DNA of 35,217 bases from Candidatus Aminicenantota bacterium. Lineage in GTDB: Bacteria > Acidobacteriota > Aminicenantia > Aminicenantales > Aminicenantaceae. The position numbers were made by a program, and so were the translations under genes. The notes under the pieces are model-generated. The model ran no database searches. It had not been told where the DNA came from and saw only the letters and a list, made by a program, of their open reading frames with translations. Within the stretch, counting starts at the first letter, position 1. Every line of letters starts with the position of its first letter. Shown in pieces: positions 7,701 through 14,992 of the stretch. The DNA is taken from the NCBI GenBank assembly GCA_030620655.1, contig JAUXEH010000001.1, positions 1-35,217 on the forward strand, written 5' to 3'.

Positions 7701-8656
7701 TTCCCTTGGAAGAGCAGCAGGTTTCCCGTGCCCGGGCCGATTTTCTCGAGTTTCTCTTTTTGCTCTCCGTGCTCTTCATCCTCATCGTTCTGCTGTTCGG
7801 CCGTGCCGCCGGCACCACCATCACTTCCCCCATCCGCAAGCTGCTGGCCGGGACCAAAGAGGTCAGCCTGGGAAATCTGGAAATATCGATCCCCTACGAG
7901 CATGAAGATGAGATGAAGACCTTGGTCAGCGGCTTCAACGACATGGTCCTCAGCCTCAAGAGGCACCAGCAGGAGCTGGCCGACCTGGGCAAAAAGGTGG
8001 CCTGGGCCGAGATGGCCCGCAAGGTGGCGCACGAGATCAAGAATCCCCTGACTCCCATCCAGCTGTCTGCGGAGCACCTCCTCCGCGTCTATGCGGAACG
8101 ACCCGGAGAATTCGAGGACGCTCTTAAGGAATCCACGAGCTACATCGTCACCGAGGTGGAGCACCTGCGGAAGATCGCACAGGAATTCCTGGAAACCTCC
8201 AAGGAGGCGATGCTCCAGAAAGAAGATCTGGACCTGAAAGCCATACTGGAGGAAACCCTGGAGCCATACCAGAAGATCTTGACGGAGCGGATCCAGTTCA
8301 GCGTTTCCTTCTCAGGAGAGAGGTTCACTTTCTTGGGCGATCAGGCCAAGATCAAGATCGTCCTCCGCAACATCCTCACCAACGCCATCGAATCCATCCA
8401 GGACCGCGGCCGTATCAACATCAGCCTTTTGTCTTCAGAGTCAGGCCTGCAGCTGGACATCGCCGACACCGGGCGCGGCCTGGAGCCGGACATCTTGGAG
8501 CGTATCTTCGAACCCTACTTTTCCACCAAAGACGTGGGCACAGGCCTGGGGCTCCCGATAGCCAAGAAGATCATAAAAGATCACGGTGGAACCATCCTGG
8601 CCCGGCCCAATGAACCCCAGGGATTGAAGATCCGGATCAGCCTGCCCGGAACTTGA
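4787..8656 (+). CDS. Large NtrY-like sensor histidine kinase with many membrane helices
   Basis: At 1289 residues this is far longer than typical NtrY (about 700-770). TM1 is at about 12-32. An extracytoplasmic domain (about 33-265) leads to a block of seven to eight helices (about 268-527). A second extracytoplasmic region runs to about 780, with helices at about 780-804 and 820-838. A third extracytoplasmic domain follows, then a last helix (about 985-1007), HAMP (to about 1058), HisKA and HATPase_c. The phosphoacceptor is H1082 in KVAHEIKNPLTPIQLSAEHL, an NtrY signature. The N-box Asn is N1199, and D1227 starts the DTGRGLE G1 box, followed by GTGLGLP. The start is TTG, coupled to the preceding gene. 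No response regulator is nearby, so its partner must be encoded elsewhere. The stimulus is unknown. Confidence 0.92.
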   Translation: MSQKTGSGLRDLLHIGLWTALVLAFVFLLLSRIAPPLLSSSDEQKIINRLRDQKAAILDEFEEAGSRLLAKHEALSGSEWPGSTQERFLFLKSLCADPELEGVAFYDHYIGDIGLWYGTVIDINPIFMEAQSLDPEAVTLRSTLLIRHKSSVYLITYNEMPSGDYVVFYRLLAFLPEFKARYLQEKHFLKKSLLAHCTIDYHDFREDISGISEFFSRNADEFIGQPDLQGQIQNIYFPFRNEKGRLMASVELASPSLSSRQTSQKETLLSIGYLFLITTLILLLLIQTRRLASPTERRVWVPLTILILLGGLRALFFPLSRLVKFRDLDVFSPAEAGLISIGDLTKSPADLFLSGLCLFVMSGFIFHFLRTGSGSRAPLGSAATRILTAVGFCLAAFSSLWIFHVFLQRTVLNSSFSLLGVSARPAHVLVQLAVFFFFSAFLFLIYTAFRLSTSLVDGYRTMAIALGGTYGIYLTAFWRDIPLPVLFLHGLLGSILYLAAITSSLSRRRQIQFLAFFAAVLMTYFTIDYAEDQKNRSILQNSIKNTVLSQEEWGRFYIRQSLPSIDKEIGRVIETLKSTRRHEFARELWRGTLLAKSNWYSSLALIASDGAIVSRFSLNIPEMYRPDFPLPEARDWRIISAKLSYWGKDKDFLIAYKDWFEEETRVGRTMIMLSVDYEMLPFLYSSNPYSELLRIASYPSLDRLDLGFAVFDLEGRLLFNPHNLSSGLPEPLLQDALAAEDSIWTEFVDKDRSFHTLMFPHKDRVYAIFLPQKTWLKYAVDFLKLFFMYSACLALPALLVYAGTSRKNRTGLLWSFSNRVYIAFIVIALIPLLLFTMSTQNFFARVYAQKVTEEAESHANYAHRVFEDYVFQQQEGQVSLTIPPEELLIWISNAIAHDVHLYLDGNIYGTSLREFFEYGLLPDLIDGEIFYKIQYENNPLYTQTQKIGDYSFHTLTIPYYFQDNFLLISLPFPLEEQQVSRARADFLEFLFLLSVLFILIVLLFGRAAGTTITSPIRKLLAGTKEVSLGNLEISIPYEHEDEMKTLVSGFNDMVLSLKRHQQELADLGKKVAWAEMARKVAHEIKNPLTPIQLSAEHLLRVYAERPGEFEDALKESTSYIVTEVEHLRKIAQEFLETSKEAMLQKEDLDLKAILEETLEPYQKILTERIQFSVSFSGERFTFLGDQAKIKIVLRNILTNAIESIQDRGRINISLLSSESGLQLDIADTGRGLEPDILERIFEPYFSTKDVGTGLGLPIAKKIIKDHGGTILARPNEPQGLKIRISLPGT

Positions 8657-8678
8657 CCCGAATCCGGTCTATTTGTAA

Positions 8679-8708
8679 TCGGCATCTTTTATGAATAATC
8701 CAGGCTAA
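8679..8708 (+). repeat. Dispersed repeat copy: hairpin arm plus core motif
   Basis: The stretch from TCGGCATC through TTTTATGAATAATCCAGG (8679-8704) and on to GCTAA matches the right arm and flank of the hairpin repeats at 17337-17409 and 17533-17600. The left arm of the hairpin is absent here. It lies between the kinase and the outer-membrane protein gene. Confidence 0.6.
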
Positions 8709-8782
8709 CTGAACTCTGCTCTCACGACTAAATGGGCGCATACCGTTATACATCAAGAAAAACTGGAATTTTTCAAAGAAAT

Positions 8783-9751
8783 ATGGAAAAATACGTTGCG
8801 ATGAAATTCCCAACCATTCGACTGATCACAGCCATGGCCGTGCTCCTGGCCGCCGTTTCCGTGCCGGCCCGGAGCGAGCGCGTGAGCCTCAAGTTCAGCT
8901 ACAGCACCAACGGGATAACCGGGAACGATATCAACACCTGGATCGATTCCCTCAATCTCCTGTGGCAGGGCTGGCGGAATGTCAACGGAGGCGACCTGCA
9001 GGGGCAGTTCGTGCCCATCAATTTTTCCAACGGCCTGGAGATCGAGCTTCGCATACCCTTATACAAGGGCCTGGCCATCAACCTGGCCGGCAGTTGGCTA
9101 ACCAGCTCCGAAGAAGGGACCGTCAGCTTCCAGCATGCCAGCGGTGCCCAAAGTGAGGAGCAGTACATCCAGAACAAAGTCAGGGCCGTGCCCCTAAAGA
9201 TCGGGTTCAGCTATGCCTTCGCGCTCCCGCCCTTTCCCAGGCTATCCCTGTTGGCGGGGGTGGGGCAGCACATCGTGCTGGTTACCTACGACAGCATCAA
9301 CAACTACAAATCGACCATCACGGACTTTGGCAGGGAGTTCACATACCATATCAACAAGGACAACAAGTACTCCTCCGAGTCGCTTGGGATCTACGCCAAT
9401 CTGGGAGCCGAACTGGAGCTCCTCGAGTTCATGGCCGTGGTGGTGGAAGGCGAGAAAGTCTGGAATCAAACCGACGGTTTCAAGGGCTCGTATCGTCATG
9501 AAGCGCTGGGATTTCCCGGTGGTGATTACGTACAAGCCGGCAATGCCTCCCTCTACTTCTACGAGAGCGATCACATCGGCACCGGGACTTACTACAGCTT
9601 CCTAGCCGGGCATGATAAGAAACCCGAAGGCCAGCTGGAGTACCCTCTGGACGGGGGACCCATACCCGGGCCGGCGGTCAAGAACGTCCGTCAGGGAGAG
9701 CTGGATTTCAATACCATCTCCTTCAAGATCGGGATTCGATTTAAATTCTGA
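8783..9751 (+). CDS. Outer-membrane beta-barrel protein
   Basis: After a Sec signal peptide (KFPTIRLITAMAVLLAAVSVPARS) the mature chain alternates amphipathic strands such as GLEIELRIPLYKGLAINLAGSWL and RAVPLKIGFSYAFALPPFPRLSLLAGVG. It ends ISFKIGIRFKF, with the terminal aromatic residue used as the BAM recognition signal. At about 300 mature residues it would suit a barrel of 10-14 strands. Substrate or role cannot be told. The start is uncertain: ATGs at 8783 and 8801 both leave a usable signal peptide, and an upstream ATG at 8732 adds an unlikely polar leader. No strong ribosome site marks any of them. A flavodoxin-like gene follows after 20 bases. Confidence 0.8.
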   Translation: MEKYVAMKFPTIRLITAMAVLLAAVSVPARSERVSLKFSYSTNGITGNDINTWIDSLNLLWQGWRNVNGGDLQGQFVPINFSNGLEIELRIPLYKGLAINLAGSWLTSSEEGTVSFQHASGAQSEEQYIQNKVRAVPLKIGFSYAFALPPFPRLSLLAGVGQHIVLVTYDSINNYKSTITDFGREFTYHINKDNKYSSESLGIYANLGAELELLEFMAVVVEGEKVWNQTDGFKGSYRHEALGFPGGDYVQAGNASLYFYESDHIGTGTYYSFLAGHDKKPEGQLEYPLDGGPIPGPAVKNVRQGELDFNTISFKIGIRFKF

Positions 9752-9771
9752 CAGGACATAAGGTACCCAGG

Positions 9772-10278
9772 ATGTCAAAAATTCTCGTGACCTATTACAG
9801 CCGGACCGACAATACAAAACAGGTCGCCGAAGCGATCTACGATGCCTTGGAAGGGGAAAAGAGTATAAAACCCTTCCAGGAGCTGGCAGACCGGGAGAGC
9901 GATGCTTTCAGCCTGGTGTTTGCAGGCTTCCCCGTGCATTCTCACAGCGTCCCCTATGCCGTGGAGGAGTTCCTGAAATCCACACCTGAGGGCAAGAAGA
10001 TCGCCTTTTTCTCGACTCACGGCTCCCTCACCGGCAGCCGGCTGTCCAGAGAAGCCCTGGAAAACGCGACGGTGCTTTCTGCGAAAGCCCGTATGCTGGG
10101 CACGTTTTCCTGCCGGGGCAGGGTATCTCCTCAGGCTCTTGAAGTCCTGATGAAATCCCCGGAGCACAGGGCGTGGGCCGAGATGGCGGCCTCAGCCGCA
10201 ACGCATCCGGATGCGAGCGACCTGGCGGATGCCCGAGACTTCGCCGCCTGGATCCTCACCCTCGCCGCCCAAGACTGA
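9772..10278 (+). CDS. Flavodoxin-like protein
   Basis: A 168-residue flavodoxin-fold protein. It opens with strand ILVTYYSRT, then the phosphate-binding loop SRTDNTKQVAEAI. A second strand and loop, SLVFAGFPVHSHSV, should contact the flavin ring, and KKIAFFSTHGS gives a third strand. FMN binding is therefore likely, with cytoplasmic electron transfer or quinone reduction as the job. It is a stand-alone domain with no fused beta-lactamase or reductase. The stop lies 31 bases from the convergent epimerase gene. Distant members of this family partner with diverse reductases, and none is encoded next to it. Confidence 0.82.
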   Translation: MSKILVTYYSRTDNTKQVAEAIYDALEGEKSIKPFQELADRESDAFSLVFAGFPVHSHSVPYAVEEFLKSTPEGKKIAFFSTHGSLTGSRLSREALENATVLSAKARMLGTFSCRGRVSPQALEVLMKSPEHRAWAEMAASAATHPDASDLADARDFAAWILTLAAQD

Positions 10279-10309
10279 GGCAGCGCGGGAGCCAGGCCTT
10301 ATCCCTGCC

Positions 10310-10717
10310 CTACTCTTTTTGCTTGAGCTCGATCAGCACTCCGTTGAAACTCTGAGGATGGACAAAGGCGACACGGCTTCCCCCGGCTCCGGCTACGGGG
10401 CTCTCATGGATCAAGTCGGCCTCCCCGCTCTTCAACTCCTCCAGGGCCAGTTCGATATCATCGACCTCGAAGCAAAAATGATGGATCCCTTCACCGTTTT
10501 TTGCCAGGAAACGGGCGACAGGAGAGTCGTCGCCCAGCGGAGATATCAGCTCCAGGGCCGGGCTGCCCGGGGCTCTCAGCTTGCACAGACGCACGCCTCT
10601 TTCCGGGAGCTCTTCGATCCCACCGGCTTGCATCCCCAAGGAAGCGACCCAACGTGCCGCACTGTCTTCGATGTCTTCGACCGCGATCGCGACGTGGTCC
10701 ATTTTCGTGATTCCCAT
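10310..10717 (-). CDS. mce: Methylmalonyl-CoA epimerase
   Basis: A 135-residue vicinal-oxygen-chelate (glyoxalase-fold) enzyme that interconverts (2R)- and (2S)-methylmalonyl-CoA. Metal-ligand positions are visible: H8 in MDHVAIAV, the His pair in GEGIHHFCFEV, and the C-terminal Glu in VLIELK. ELISPLGDDSPVARFL and the PVAGAGGSRVAFVHP stretch are typical of the family. The start follows GGGAGGTG and begins one base after the meaB stop, so the two are coupled. It works with B12-dependent methylmalonyl-CoA mutase in propionate oxidation or synthesis; the mutase is not in this window. Confidence 0.95.
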   Translation of the reverse strand: MGITKMDHVAIAVEDIEDSAARWVASLGMQAGGIEELPERGVRLCKLRAPGSPALELISPLGDDSPVARFLAKNGEGIHHFCFEVDDIELALEELKSGEADLIHESPVAGAGGSRVAFVHPQSFNGVLIELKQKE

Positions 10718-10718
10718 C

Positions 10719-11654
10719 TCACACCTCCCGGTTCTCCCGCAGGACACGATCGGCTAGTGTATAGGGGTCGACTTCCCTTCGGCAGATCCTGTCTACCAGG
10801 GTCTCGAATTCGGCCGCGGGCAGCGCGTCGGTCAATCTTTCGGCGATCTTCTCACGCAGAATCATCTTGAACCTCCAGCTGATCCTGCGTCTCTGCCTCT
10901 GTTCCCGTTCCTCAGGTGATTGTGACCGGAGGCTGCGCTGCATCTCTTCCCAGAGGGCCTCGATCCCCTCTCCGCTGGTAGCGACGGTCTTCATGACCAG
11001 CGGTGGGATCACGCCCCTCTGCCCTCCTGAGTCCAGCAGGGCATTGAGCCTCCGTTCCATGGTACCGCTGTCAGGTGAATCGGCTTTGTTGAGGACAAAA
11101 ATATCGGCGATCTCCATGATCCCGGCTTTGAAGATCTGGACGTCGTCACCGGCATCCGGTGTAAGGATCACGAGGACCAGCTCCGCCAGCCGGACCACCT
11201 CCACCTCATCCTGGCCCACACCCACCGTCTCCACCAGGACCAGGTCCTTCCCCGCCGCCTCCAGCAGCGCGACCACATCGCCCGTGGCCCTGGCCAGCCC
11301 GCCCAAGTAGCCGCGTGTGGCCATGCTGCGGATGAAGACACTGGGATCGGCGCTGTGCCGCATCATGCGGATCCGGTCTCCCAGCACCGCTCCTCCTGTG
11401 AATGGACTGGAGGGATCCACTGCCACGATGCCGAGGTTCTTGCCGGATTGAGTGATCAGGCCGGCCAGCCCATCCACCAGGGTGCTCTTCCCCGAACCGG
11501 GCGCTCCGGTTATTCCCACCACCACTGACCTGCCGGTGTGGGGAAATACAGCCCGCAACAGATCCTGGGATGTCGGATGACGGTTCTCCACGAGGGTTAT
11601 GGCCCGTGCGAGCGCTCGTGTGTCTCCCCGTAAGAGCTCTTGTGCGATCTTCAT
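10719..11654 (-). CDS. meaB: MeaB/ArgK G-protein chaperone of methylmalonyl-CoA mutase
   Basis: A 311-residue SIMIBI-class GTPase. Walker A is GAPGSGKST (50-58), followed by the family motif VAVDPSSPFTGGAVLGDRIRM. Walker B is the ETVGVGQDE segment and NKAD is the guanine-specificity motif. The C-terminal helical arm (QRQRRRISWRFKMILREKI) is the dimerisation part. MeaB loads and protects the adenosylcobalamin mutase. Placed between acyl-CoA dehydrogenase (43 bases upstream) and epimerase, it forms a small operon for propionyl-CoA or branched-chain acyl-CoA turnover. The mutase itself must lie elsewhere. Confidence 0.96.
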   Translation of the reverse strand: MKIAQELLRGDTRALARAITLVENRHPTSQDLLRAVFPHTGRSVVVGITGAPGSGKSTLVDGLAGLITQSGKNLGIVAVDPSSPFTGGAVLGDRIRMMRHSADPSVFIRSMATRGYLGGLARATGDVVALLEAAGKDLVLVETVGVGQDEVEVVRLAELVLVILTPDAGDDVQIFKAGIMEIADIFVLNKADSPDSGTMERRLNALLDSGGQRGVIPPLVMKTVATSGEGIEALWEEMQRSLRSQSPEEREQRQRRRISWRFKMILREKIAERLTDALPAAEFETLVDRICRREVDPYTLADRVLRENREV

Positions 11655-11697
11655 CGAAACAACGATCCGGGGCCTGGAAAAGGGCTCAGGCTGTGAA

Positions 11698-12840
11698 TCA
11701 GGACTTCAGAACCTGCTGAGCGATGATCCACCGCTGGATCTCCGAGGTTCCCTCGCCGAGGGTAGCCAGCTTGGAGTCCCGGTACAGCTTTTCGACCGGA
11801 TATTCCTTGATGAAGCCATAGCCTCCGTGGATCTGGACCGCCACCGATGAGGCTTTGACCGCCAGTTCACTGGCGAACAGCTTGGCCATGGCCGACTCTT
11901 TCGGGATCCTTTTGCCCTGGTCCTCCAGGAACGCGGCGCGGAAGGTGAGCAGGCGGGCGGCATCCAGCTCGGTGTAACCATCGGCCAGCATCCACTGGAT
12001 AGCCTGGAAATTGGCGATGGGCTGACCGAACTGCTCCCTTTCCTTGGCGTACTGCAACGATGCATCCAGCGCTCCAGCGGCGATGCCCAGGGAAAAGCCG
12101 GCGATGCTGACGCGGCCCCCATCCAGGACGGCCATGGCCTGGCGGTATCCCTGGCCCTCTTCTCCCAGGAGGGACTCTTCCGGCAGCTCAAGGTCCTCGA
12201 ACACGAGCTCGGATGTGTCCGCCGCACGGACGCCGAGTTTGTCTTCCTTTTTCCCCACCTTGAATCCGGGCATGCCCTTTTCCACGATAAAGGTGGATAT
12301 GCCTTTGCGGCCCTGTTCCGGGTCGGTGATCGCCATGATTACCTGGATCTCTGCCAGGGACCCGTTGGTGATGAACATCTTGCTTCCGTTCATCACCCAG
12401 CCGTCTCCTTTTTTTACCGCCCGGGTCTTCATGGCGGCCGCATCCGAGCCAGCCGCGGCCTCTGTGAGCGCCCAGGCCCCAAGCGTCTCTCCTGTGGCCA
12501 ACCGGGGAAGGTATTTCTTCTTCTGCTCCTCTGAACCGAAGAGGTTGATGTGGTTGGAACAGAGGGAGTTGTGGGCGGCTACCACCAGCCCCACAGAAGG
12601 ATCGACCTTGGAGAGTTCTTCCAGGATGATGACATAATCGACGTTGGAATAGCCGGCCCCTTCGAATTCAGGAGGGATGATGATCCCCAGCAGCCCCATA
12701 TCCGCCAGCTTGCGCGTGAATTCCGCGGGCCATTCTCCCCGGTCGTCGCAGTCCCTGACATAGGGTTGAATCTCTTTCTGGGCGAACTTCCGGATGGAGT
12801 CCTTCAGGAGCCCCTGTTCCTCGGTCAGCAGAAAATCCAT
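11698..12840 (-). CDS. Acyl-CoA dehydrogenase
   Basis: A 380-residue FAD enzyme of the short-chain acyl-CoA dehydrogenase type. It opens MDFLLTEEQGLLKDSIRKFA and contains the flavin-contacting WALTEAAAGSDA and FITNGS motifs and RVSIAGFSLGIA. The C-terminal GEGTSEIQRWIIA carries the catalytic Glu, as YEGT does in butyryl-CoA dehydrogenase. The start at 12840 follows AAGGAG and matches the family N-terminus; an in-frame ATG at 12891 would add 17 unlikely residues. It leads an operon with meaB and epimerase, which points to branched-chain or short-chain acyl-CoA oxidation feeding propionyl-CoA. Exact chain-length specificity cannot be read, and no electron-transfer flavoprotein genes are nearby. 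Confidence 0.93.
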   Translation of the reverse strand: MDFLLTEEQGLLKDSIRKFAQKEIQPYVRDCDDRGEWPAEFTRKLADMGLLGIIIPPEFEGAGYSNVDYVIILEELSKVDPSVGLVVAAHNSLCSNHINLFGSEEQKKKYLPRLATGETLGAWALTEAAAGSDAAAMKTRAVKKGDGWVMNGSKMFITNGSLAEIQVIMAITDPEQGRKGISTFIVEKGMPGFKVGKKEDKLGVRAADTSELVFEDLELPEESLLGEEGQGYRQAMAVLDGGRVSIAGFSLGIAAGALDASLQYAKEREQFGQPIANFQAIQWMLADGYTELDAARLLTFRAAFLEDQGKRIPKESAMAKLFASELAVKASSVAVQIHGGYGFIKEYPVEKLYRDSKLATLGEGTSEIQRWIIAQQVLKS

Positions 12841-12872
12841 GATCGCTCCTTCCCTGAGTTTGATGTATGCCC

Positions 12873-12901
12873 ATCTTATCCACCACAACAAGAATTATCA
12901 A
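12873..12901 (-). promoter_or_regulatory. Promoter of the acyl-CoA dehydrogenase operon
   Basis: On the minus strand TTGATA (12896-12901) and TAAGAT (12873-12878) are 17 bases apart, 32 bases before the start codon. It diverges from the promoter at 12957-12985. Confidence 0.5.
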
Positions 12902-12956
12902 GCACATTTTCCCACTCTCATTCAAGGATTGAAAGGTTTCGAAAATGCCTCCTCAA

Positions 12957-12985
12957 TTGACAACCCGGAGCATTTCCTCTACAGT
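12957..12985 (+). promoter_or_regulatory. Promoter directly before the YHS-like gene
   Basis: A perfect TTGACA (12957-12962), 17-base spacer and TACAGT (12980-12985). The -10 ends seven bases before the ATG at 12993, which has no Shine-Dalgarno, so the message is probably leaderless or nearly so. Confidence 0.5.
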
Positions 12986-12992
12986 TGAAAAC

Positions 12993-13250
12993 ATGCTGAT
13001 GAAGCTCTTCGCCTACGCTCTATTGGCCTACATCATCTATCTGATCGGCCGTTTCTTTTCCGCGATCTCCAGAGGGCGCAAACAAGTCGCCCCCCGGCAG
13101 GAAATATCGGGCACCATGGTCAAGGATGAGACCTGCAACACCTATCTGCCAAAGGATGAGGCGATCAGGGAAATGTATCAGGGACAGGAGTTCTTTTTCT
13201 GTTCTGAGGAGTGCCGTCAAAAATTCCTCCAGACTAAAAAGCCCCATTGA
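12993..13250 (+). CDS. Membrane-anchored YHS-like metal-binding protein
   Basis: An 85-residue protein with one N-terminal membrane helix (about residues 3-22, MKLFAYALLAYIIYLIGRFF) and a basic linker. A small domain follows with the YHS pattern: VKDETCNTYLPKDEAI then FFFCSEECRQKFL. Three cysteines (C-x(n)-C-x3-C) could bind a metal; related YHS domains occur in heavy-metal transport and in small membrane proteins. The start at 12993 leaves a clean helix, and an ATG at 12999 is also possible. It stands alone between two divergent units. The role is unknown; metal sensing or delivery is a guess. Confidence 0.7.
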   Translation: MLMKLFAYALLAYIIYLIGRFFSAISRGRKQVAPRQEISGTMVKDETCNTYLPKDEAIREMYQGQEFFFCSEECRQKFLQTKKPH

Positions 13251-13278
13251 TCCGCAATAATTATCAGATTTGGCTTAT

Positions 13279-13328
13279 CCTGGATAATTCACGAGTCGAG
13301 GTTGCCGTAGCAGGTTATGTGAGATTGA
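13279..13328 (+). repeat. Decayed copy of the dispersed element
   Basis: CCTGGATAATTCACG (13279-13293) matches the edge motif of the structured element at 17412-17425. What follows here, GAGTCGAGGTTG and then GCAGGTTATGTGAGATT, resembles the first and last blocks of that element's core, with the middle missing. It sits between convergent genes. The alignment is short, so the remnant reading is tentative. Confidence 0.4.
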
Positions 13329-13332
13329 AGGT

Positions 13333-13656
13333 TTACGGGGCGATGCTCCAGGCATCGATGGTCACCGCAGCCTCCAGAGTGATCTGTTCATGCGTGAAGT
13401 TGGAGGGCACGATATAGGAGTCGCCCGCCTCGATGATGATCTCCTCCCGTTCCCCCTCGTGTTCGATGATGATCTTCTGTTTTCCTGAGAGGATGGTTGT
13501 CACCTGCTCGTAGGAGTGTTTGTGAGCGGGGACCGTTGCCCCAATCGTATATTCAAAACGGGCCATCAACACATCTTTCCCGCCGGCCAGCGTATGCCGC
13601 ATGACACCTTCGAACATCTCCACTTCCGGTTGATCTTCTTTGTTTATCTTGAACAT
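13333..13656 (-). CDS. Cupin-domain protein
   Basis: A 107-residue single-domain cupin. Metal-binding motif 1 is seen as PAHKHSYEQ (H45, H47, E50) and motif 2 as the later SNFTHEQ (H89). It forms a small beta barrel, usually with a divalent metal. The start is preceded by GGGAGGACAA. The gene follows the acylphosphatase gene by 27 bases on the same strand and is probably cotranscribed. Small cupins of this size are sensors, isomerases or oxygenases, and nothing here decides between them. Confidence 0.85.
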   Translation of the reverse strand: MFKINKEDQPEVEMFEGVMRHTLAGGKDVLMARFEYTIGATVPAHKHSYEQVTTILSGKQKIIIEHEGEREEIIIEAGDSYIVPSNFTHEQITLEAAVTIDAWSIAP

Positions 13657-13683
13657 ATTTGTCCTCCCATCCCGCCGCCCGGC

Positions 13684-13956
13684 CTACCAGGTGATCTTGA
13701 AATCCTCGAACTCACCTTCGATTTCCAGCCACTCGACATCGGCATCCTCCACATAAGCCTGAGGCGGCCCCTGCTTGACGGCGGCGATCAGGCGTTTCAC
13801 CTGCTCTTTCTCACCTTCCGCCATGATCTCGACCCGGCCGTCGAAGAGGTTCTTCACCCAGCCCGTCACTCCCAGAAGGACGGCTTCTCGCTGGGAATAA
13901 GCCCGGAAGAACACACCCTGGACACGGCCGGATACCACGATATGTGCTCTTACCAT
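13684..13956 (-). CDS. acyP: Acylphosphatase
   Basis: A 90-residue acylphosphatase, which hydrolyses carboxyl-phosphate bonds such as acetyl or carbamoyl phosphate. The phosphate loop and catalytic Arg are in GRVQGVFFR (R18) and the catalytic Asn is in GWVKN (N36). The length is exactly that of the family. The start is placed at the ATG at 13954-13956 because the conserved beta strand VRAHIVVSG begins right after it; the upstream ATG would add nine residues. It is followed by the cupin gene. Confidence 0.95.
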   Translation of the reverse strand: MVRAHIVVSGRVQGVFFRAYSQREAVLLGVTGWVKNLFDGRVEIMAEGEKEQVKRLIAAVKQGPPQAYVEDADVEWLEIEGEFEDFKITW

Positions 13957-14118
13957 CCTCTCGATCGCAAGCCATGTTATCACAATCAGTTTTCCAGGTA
14001 CAGCCTGGTTAGGATCAGATCCGGCGTCCAGGCGGCCGATCCTTCATCTATTTTAGTCGAGATTCACAGCCATAATACGCGATTCCCGGATCGGACCCCG
14101 CCTCGACATCACAAGCCG

Positions 14119-14147
14119 TTTACGCTCTCTCCTGGATCTGATAGGAT
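14119..14147 (+). promoter_or_regulatory. Promoter close to the thiD start
   Basis: TTTACG (14119-14124), 17-base spacer and TAGGAT (14142-14147), with the ATG at 14156. As with two other genes here, the distance leaves almost no untranslated leader. No TPP riboswitch is visible. Confidence 0.4.
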
Positions 14148-14155
14148 GTAGAATC

Positions 14156-14929
14156 ATGGCAACCGAAGTCCTCATATCGCTGGCAGGCTTTGATCCCACT
14201 GCCGGAGCCGGAGTGGCCCTGGATCTCAAAGTCTTCGCGAGTCACGGCTTTCAGGGGATGGGTTTGTGTACCTCGATCACGGTACAGAACACCCAAGCCG
14301 TCAAGCGTCTGTACTGTCTCCCCTTTGAACTGGTGCTGGAGCAGTACCGGGCCCTGGCGGAAGATGTCCCTATCCGGGGTATCAAGGTCGGAATGCTGGG
14401 CTGCCGAGAACACATCCTGACCGTCACCGGGATCCTGGAACGAAGTGCCGACATACCTGCGGTCATCGATCCGGTCCTGCGCTCCAGCTCGGGGACATGG
14501 CTCCTGGGACAGGATGCAGTGGGTGATTATATGGCCGCCCTGGCGGGGCGCATCACGCTTCTCACACCGAACTTGGCGGAGGCCTCCTGGATCACCGGAT
14601 CAGAGGTATCCGGCCTGAAGGATATGCACGCGGCGGCCCGGCAGATCTATCAGGACCACCGCATCCCGAGCCTGATAAAGGGAGGCCACCTTGCGGGGGA
14701 CGCGGCAGATCTCCTTTACGATGGGTCATCGTTTCATGTCTTTGAAAAGGAAAAGGTCCCGGGAAATGTGCACGGGACAGGGTGTTTTTTTTCCTCTTCC
14801 GTCTTGTGTCTCCTGGTTCAGGGACATCCCCTGGGCGAAGCCTGCCGCCTGGCGGGAGACCAGACCCTGGAAGCCATACGCAGCGCGGTCCCCGTGGGAA
14901 AGGGACAGAGGCTTATCCTCCCGAAATGA
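14156..14929 (+). CDS. thiD: Hydroxymethylpyrimidine/phosphomethylpyrimidine kinase
   Basis: A 257-residue ribokinase-family kinase that phosphorylates 4-amino-5-hydroxymethyl-2-methylpyrimidine (and its monophosphate) in thiamine synthesis. The substrate loop GFDPTAGAG (11-19) replaces the usual GSDPSGGAG. VGMLG and PAVIDPVLRSSSG follow, then LTPNLAEA, IKGGH and the anion-hole HGTGC (206-210). The catalytic Cys or base region HGTGCFFSS differs slightly from the common GTGCTLS. No other thiamine genes or riboswitch are nearby, so it is isolated. PdxK-type pyridoxal kinase activity is the main alternative in this family. Confidence 0.9.
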   Translation: MATEVLISLAGFDPTAGAGVALDLKVFASHGFQGMGLCTSITVQNTQAVKRLYCLPFELVLEQYRALAEDVPIRGIKVGMLGCREHILTVTGILERSADIPAVIDPVLRSSSGTWLLGQDAVGDYMAALAGRITLLTPNLAEASWITGSEVSGLKDMHAAARQIYQDHRIPSLIKGGHLAGDAADLLYDGSSFHVFEKEKVPGNVHGTGCFFSSSVLCLLVQGHPLGEACRLAGDQTLEAIRSAVPVGKGQRLILPK

Positions 14930-14974
14930 CCCCGCCCCGGATCAATCCGCATATTTTCATTTGACGGCCTCTAA

Positions 14975-14992
14975 CGTGAATAATCCAGGTTA
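14975..14992 (+). repeat. Dispersed motif copy between convergent genes
   Basis: CGTGAATAATCCAGGTTA matches the motif at 23284-23301 in reverse complement without a mismatch. It sits at the junction of thiD and the convergent substrate-binding protein gene and overlaps the last codons and stop of the latter. Confidence 0.65.

Noticed and set aside
14930..14974. TPP riboswitch or terminator next to thiD
   Set aside because: No THI-box motif is visible upstream of thiD, and the downstream stretch shows no stable hairpin with a T-run.
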